A stretch of 64,000 nt of DNA from Streptomyces xanthophaeus (lineage in GTDB: Bacteria > Actinomycetota > Actinomycetes > Streptomycetales > Streptomycetaceae): the NCBI RefSeq assembly GCF_000725805.1, contig NZ_JOFT01000046.1, positions 34,050-98,049 on the forward strand, given 5' to 3'. Each line of letters opens with the position of its first letter. Within the stretch, counting starts at the first letter, position 1. The notes under the pieces are model-generated. The model saw only the letters and a program-made list of their open reading frames with translations, did no database searches and was not told the DNA's origin. Positions 62,027 to 64,000 of the stretch are shown here, piece by piece. A program made the translations under genes and the position numbers.

Positions 62027-62044
62027 TGACTGAATTTTCAGTCA
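62027..62044. promoter_or_regulatory. TetR-type operator, copy D (urease promoter)
   Basis: TGACTGAATTTTCAGTCA with flanking T and A gives a 20-base inverted repeat (62026-62045) symmetric in 7-base arms. It lies 209 bases before the leader peptide and 277 before ureAB, in a 404-base gap otherwise free of genes. Confidence 0.72.
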
Positions 62045-62252
62045 ATGCCAGAGTGGGGATCAGAGCCGCCGCCGGCCTTCAGGGCCCGCTCCGGCCCTCC
62101 CCGCAGGCCTCCCGCCTCCCTGTACCGCCGCACCGGCCGTATCCGGCCATGTCCTTCGTTGCGACACCCCCGTCCCCCCTTTGCGCACAGCGCACCTGGG
62201 CGGCGGGGTTCCGGCCCCCGTGGCCCGCCTCGCCCGCCCTCCGGAGGAACTG

Positions 62253-62330
62253 ATGATCACGAACCAATCCGCAGACCCCGGCACAGGCCGGGCTGCCCGG
62301 GTGGGATACCGGTGGGCGCCATGCCCCTGA
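62253..62330 (+). CDS. Putative leader peptide overlapping the ureAB start
   Basis: ATG at 62253 is preceded by GGAGGA (62243-62248), the best ribosome site before urease. It encodes 25 residues (MITNQSADPGTGRAARVGYR...WAPCP) and stops at 62330, inside ureAB, whose ATG is at 62321 in another frame. This suggests coupled translation of ureAB by a short upstream frame. Protein function unlikely. Confidence 0.5.
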   Translation: MITNQSADPGTGRAARVGYRWAPCP

Positions 62331-63025
62331 CTCCCACCGAACGGGACCGGCTCCTGCTGTTCACCGCCGCCCAGCTCGCCCGCACCCGCCACGCGCGGGG
62401 CCTGCAGCTCAACGTCCCGGAGGCGACCGCCGTGATCGCCGACACCGTCTGCGAGGCGGCGCGCGACGGCCTCCGCCTCGCGGACGCCCTCGAACGGGGC
62501 CGTACCGTCCTCGGCCCGCACGATGTCCTGCCGGGCGTCGCCGACATCGTGACCGAGGTGATGGTCGAGGCGGTGTTCGAGGACGGCACCCGGCTCGCGG
62601 CCGTCAGCGAGCCCTTCGGGGCGCACCCCCGTGACGAGGGAGCGCCGGGCGCCGTGCTGCCGGCCGCGGACACCGTCGAGGCCCTCGCGCCCGTCCTGGT
62701 CCTCGCCGTGCACAACACCGCGACGGTCCCGATCAGCGTGACCTCGCACTTCCACTTCTTCGAGGCCAACCCGCGCCTGGACTTCGACCGCGTCGCCGCG
62801 TACGGGATGCGCCTGGCCGTCCCCGCGGGGTCCTCCACCCGCTTCGACTCCGGTGCCACCGTCGAGGTGGGCCTCGTCCCGATCGGCGGCGACCGCATCG
62901 CGATCGGCTTCGCCGGGCTGGTCGACGGCCCGCTCGATGCCCCCGGCATGCAGGAGGAAGCCCTCCGCAAGGCCGCAGCCTGCGGCTACCTCGGCGCGGG
63001 CACCTCGGAAGGAGCCCCGGCATGA
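62321..63025 (+). CDS. ureAB: Fused urease gamma/beta subunit
   Basis: A 234-residue fusion. Residues 1-100 are the gamma subunit (MPLTPTERDRLLLFTAAQLA, LNVPEATAVIADTVCEAARD, VLPGVADIVTEVMVEAVFED) and about 115-225 the beta subunit (VHNTATVPISVTSHFHFFEA, NPRLDFDRVAAYGMRLAVPA). Gamma-beta fusions are known in some bacteria. The ATG at 62321 has a poor site and overlaps the leader peptide; GTG 62312 is an alternative. The stop overlaps the ureC ATG (ATGA). Urease yields ammonia from urea; here it is placed under the same TetR box as the agmatine-deiminase-like genes. Confidence 0.87.
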   Translation: MPLTPTERDRLLLFTAAQLARTRHARGLQLNVPEATAVIADTVCEAARDGLRLADALERGRTVLGPHDVLPGVADIVTEVMVEAVFEDGTRLAAVSEPFGAHPRDEGAPGAVLPAADTVEALAPVLVLAVHNTATVPISVTSHFHFFEANPRLDFDRVAAYGMRLAVPAGSSTRFDSGATVEVGLVPIGGDRIAIGFAGLVDGPLDAPGMQEEALRKAAACGYLGAGTSEGAPA

Positions 63026-64000
63026 GCAGGCCGACCCGGCACAGCGACCACTGTGCCCCCGGCAGCCGGCATATCGACCCGCACGAGTATGCGGCGGTGC
63101 ACGGTCCGAGGGCCGGGGACCGGGTGCGCCTCGGGGATTCGGGACTGGTCGTGCGGGTGGAGTCCGACGCGCAGAAGCCGGGCGACGAGTTCCTGGCGGG
63201 TTTCGGTAAGACGGCGCGTGACGGTCTGCACCTGAAGGCGGCGGCGGTCCGGGAGACCTGTGACGTCGTGATCAGCAATGTGCTGGTGATCGATGCGGTC
63301 CTGGGCATCCGGAAGGTGTCGATCGGTATCGGGGTCGACGTGGTCGTCGGCACCGGTACGACCATGATCTCGGGCGAGGGCCTGATCGCCACCGCGGGCG
63401 CCGTGGACACCCACGTGCACCTGCTCTCCCCGCGGATCATGGAAGCTTCCCTCGCCAGCGGCGTGACCACGATCATCGGCCAGGAGATCGGCCCGAGCTG
63501 GGGTGTGGGGGTCAACTCCCCGTGGGCGCTGAAGCACGGGTTCAACGCCTTCGACGCGTGGCCGGTGAACATCGGGTTCCTGGCCCGGGGTTCGTCTTCG
63601 GACGCGGCGCCGCTGGTCGAGGCGCTCGCCGAGGGTGGTGCTTCCGGTTTCAAGGTGCACGAGGACATGGGTGCGCACACGCGGGCGCTGGACACGGCGC
63701 TGCGGGTGGCGGAGGAGTACGACGTGCAGGTGGCCCTGCACAGGGCGGACGATCCATGCCTTCCACATCGAGGGCTGCGGCGGCGGTCACGTGCCGAACG
63801 TGTTGAAGATGGCGGGTGTGCCGAATGTGATCGGTTCTTCCACCAATCCGACGCTGCCGTTCGGGCGGGACGCGGTGGCCGAGCACTACGGCATGATCGT
63901 TTCGGTCCATGACCTGAAGCCGGACCTGCCGGGGGATGCGGCGATGGCCCGGGACCGGATCCGGGCCGGGACGATGGGGGCCGAGGACGTCCTGCACGAC
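63022..64000 (+). pseudogene. ureC: Urease alpha subunit, frameshifted by a short internal deletion; runs off the window
   Basis: From ATG 63022 the frame reads as urease alpha: PHEYAAVHGPRAGDRVRLGD, Ni ligands H131 and H133 in DTHVHLL, the carbamylated Lys in FKVHED (K211). After VALH (codon ending 63741) the frame jumps: the other frame continues GRTIHAFHIEGCGGGHVPNV from 63743 to the window end. The segment normally between ALH and GRT (about 18 codons) is missing except one base, consistent with a 53-bp deletion. The original frame then ends at 63912. Unless this is an assembly error, no functional alpha subunit can be made. ATG has GGAAGGAG upstream. Confidence 0.8.

Noticed and set aside
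1..64000. tRNA, rRNA, phage integrase, transposase or attachment site
   Set aside because: Read through both strands by eye; nothing convincing was found. A tRNAscan or Rfam search would be needed to exclude small RNAs.

Overview
The window is high-GC actinobacterial DNA, almost certainly a Streptomyces chromosome. The evidence is strong third-position GC bias, frequent GTG/TTG starts, ATGA/GTGA stop-start overlaps, an LAxTG (class E sortase) surface protein, a large LuxR-type ATPase regulator, SpoIIE-type phosphatase, several P450s and a terpene synthase. No rRNA or tRNA gene and no complete insertion sequence was seen.

Layout. 0-4.6 kb: aromatic catabolism operon (5'-truncated nitrilase, gentisate 1,2-dioxygenase, FAH-family hydrolase, maleate isomerase), then a PaaX-type regulator. 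4.5-12 kb (minus strand): LAL-type LuxR regulator, secreted cutinase/PET-hydrolase-like esterase, LAxTG wall protein, Tat-exported carboxylesterase. 12.3-16.8 kb: complete Liv-type ABC importer (binding protein, two permeases, two ATPases), closed by a 15-bp perfect hairpin. 16.9-22.5 kb: carboxylesterase and M20 peptidase operon, and a multidomain SpoIIE phosphatase. 22.5-26.8 kb: arsenic island with arsC, two different ArsR regulators with visible operators, an AqpS-like channel, an ArsN1-like acetyltransferase and an ArsO-like flavoprotein. 26.9-34.3 kb: carotenoid oxygenase with an MFS exporter, a STAND ATPase regulator, a P450 and an XRE regulator. 34.26-35.7 kb: deletion scar in which the tail of a PucR regulator abuts the C-terminal half of a xanthine dehydrogenase.

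35.7-43.5 kb is the best candidate for an undescribed biosynthetic system: a minus-strand operon (tandem ATP-grasp ligase, MFS exporter, FemAB-like acyltransferase) divergent from a HemW-like radical SAM enzyme and a DUF1152 protein. The best ribosome-binding site in front of the ATP-grasp gene serves an ATG that is in frame with it but followed by an amber stop at codon 10. 43.6-49.2 kb: DJ-1/PfpI protein, an unusual pair (membrane-anchored type-1 periplasmic-binding-fold protein and a large P-loop-like protein lacking the Walker A lysine), and a secreted GH64 beta-1,3-glucanase under a LacI-type palindrome. 49.2-50.1 kb: no convincing gene; one type I-E-like CRISPR repeat relic. 50-56 kb: AraC regulator, tiny membrane protein, SRPBCC protein with a collagen-like insertion, and a class I terpene synthase with two flanking P450s, one with an EQVLW sequence in place of ExxR as in CYP157.

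56.2-64 kb appears to be one nitrogen regulon: two exported agmatine-deiminase-like enzymes, two paralogous TetR regulators, a membrane Ser/Thr kinase, and a urease operon (fused ureAB, then ureC). Four near-identical palindromes (TGACTG-N6-CAGTYA type) stand in front of these transcription units. The visible ureC is broken by what looks like a 53-bp deletion with frameshift.
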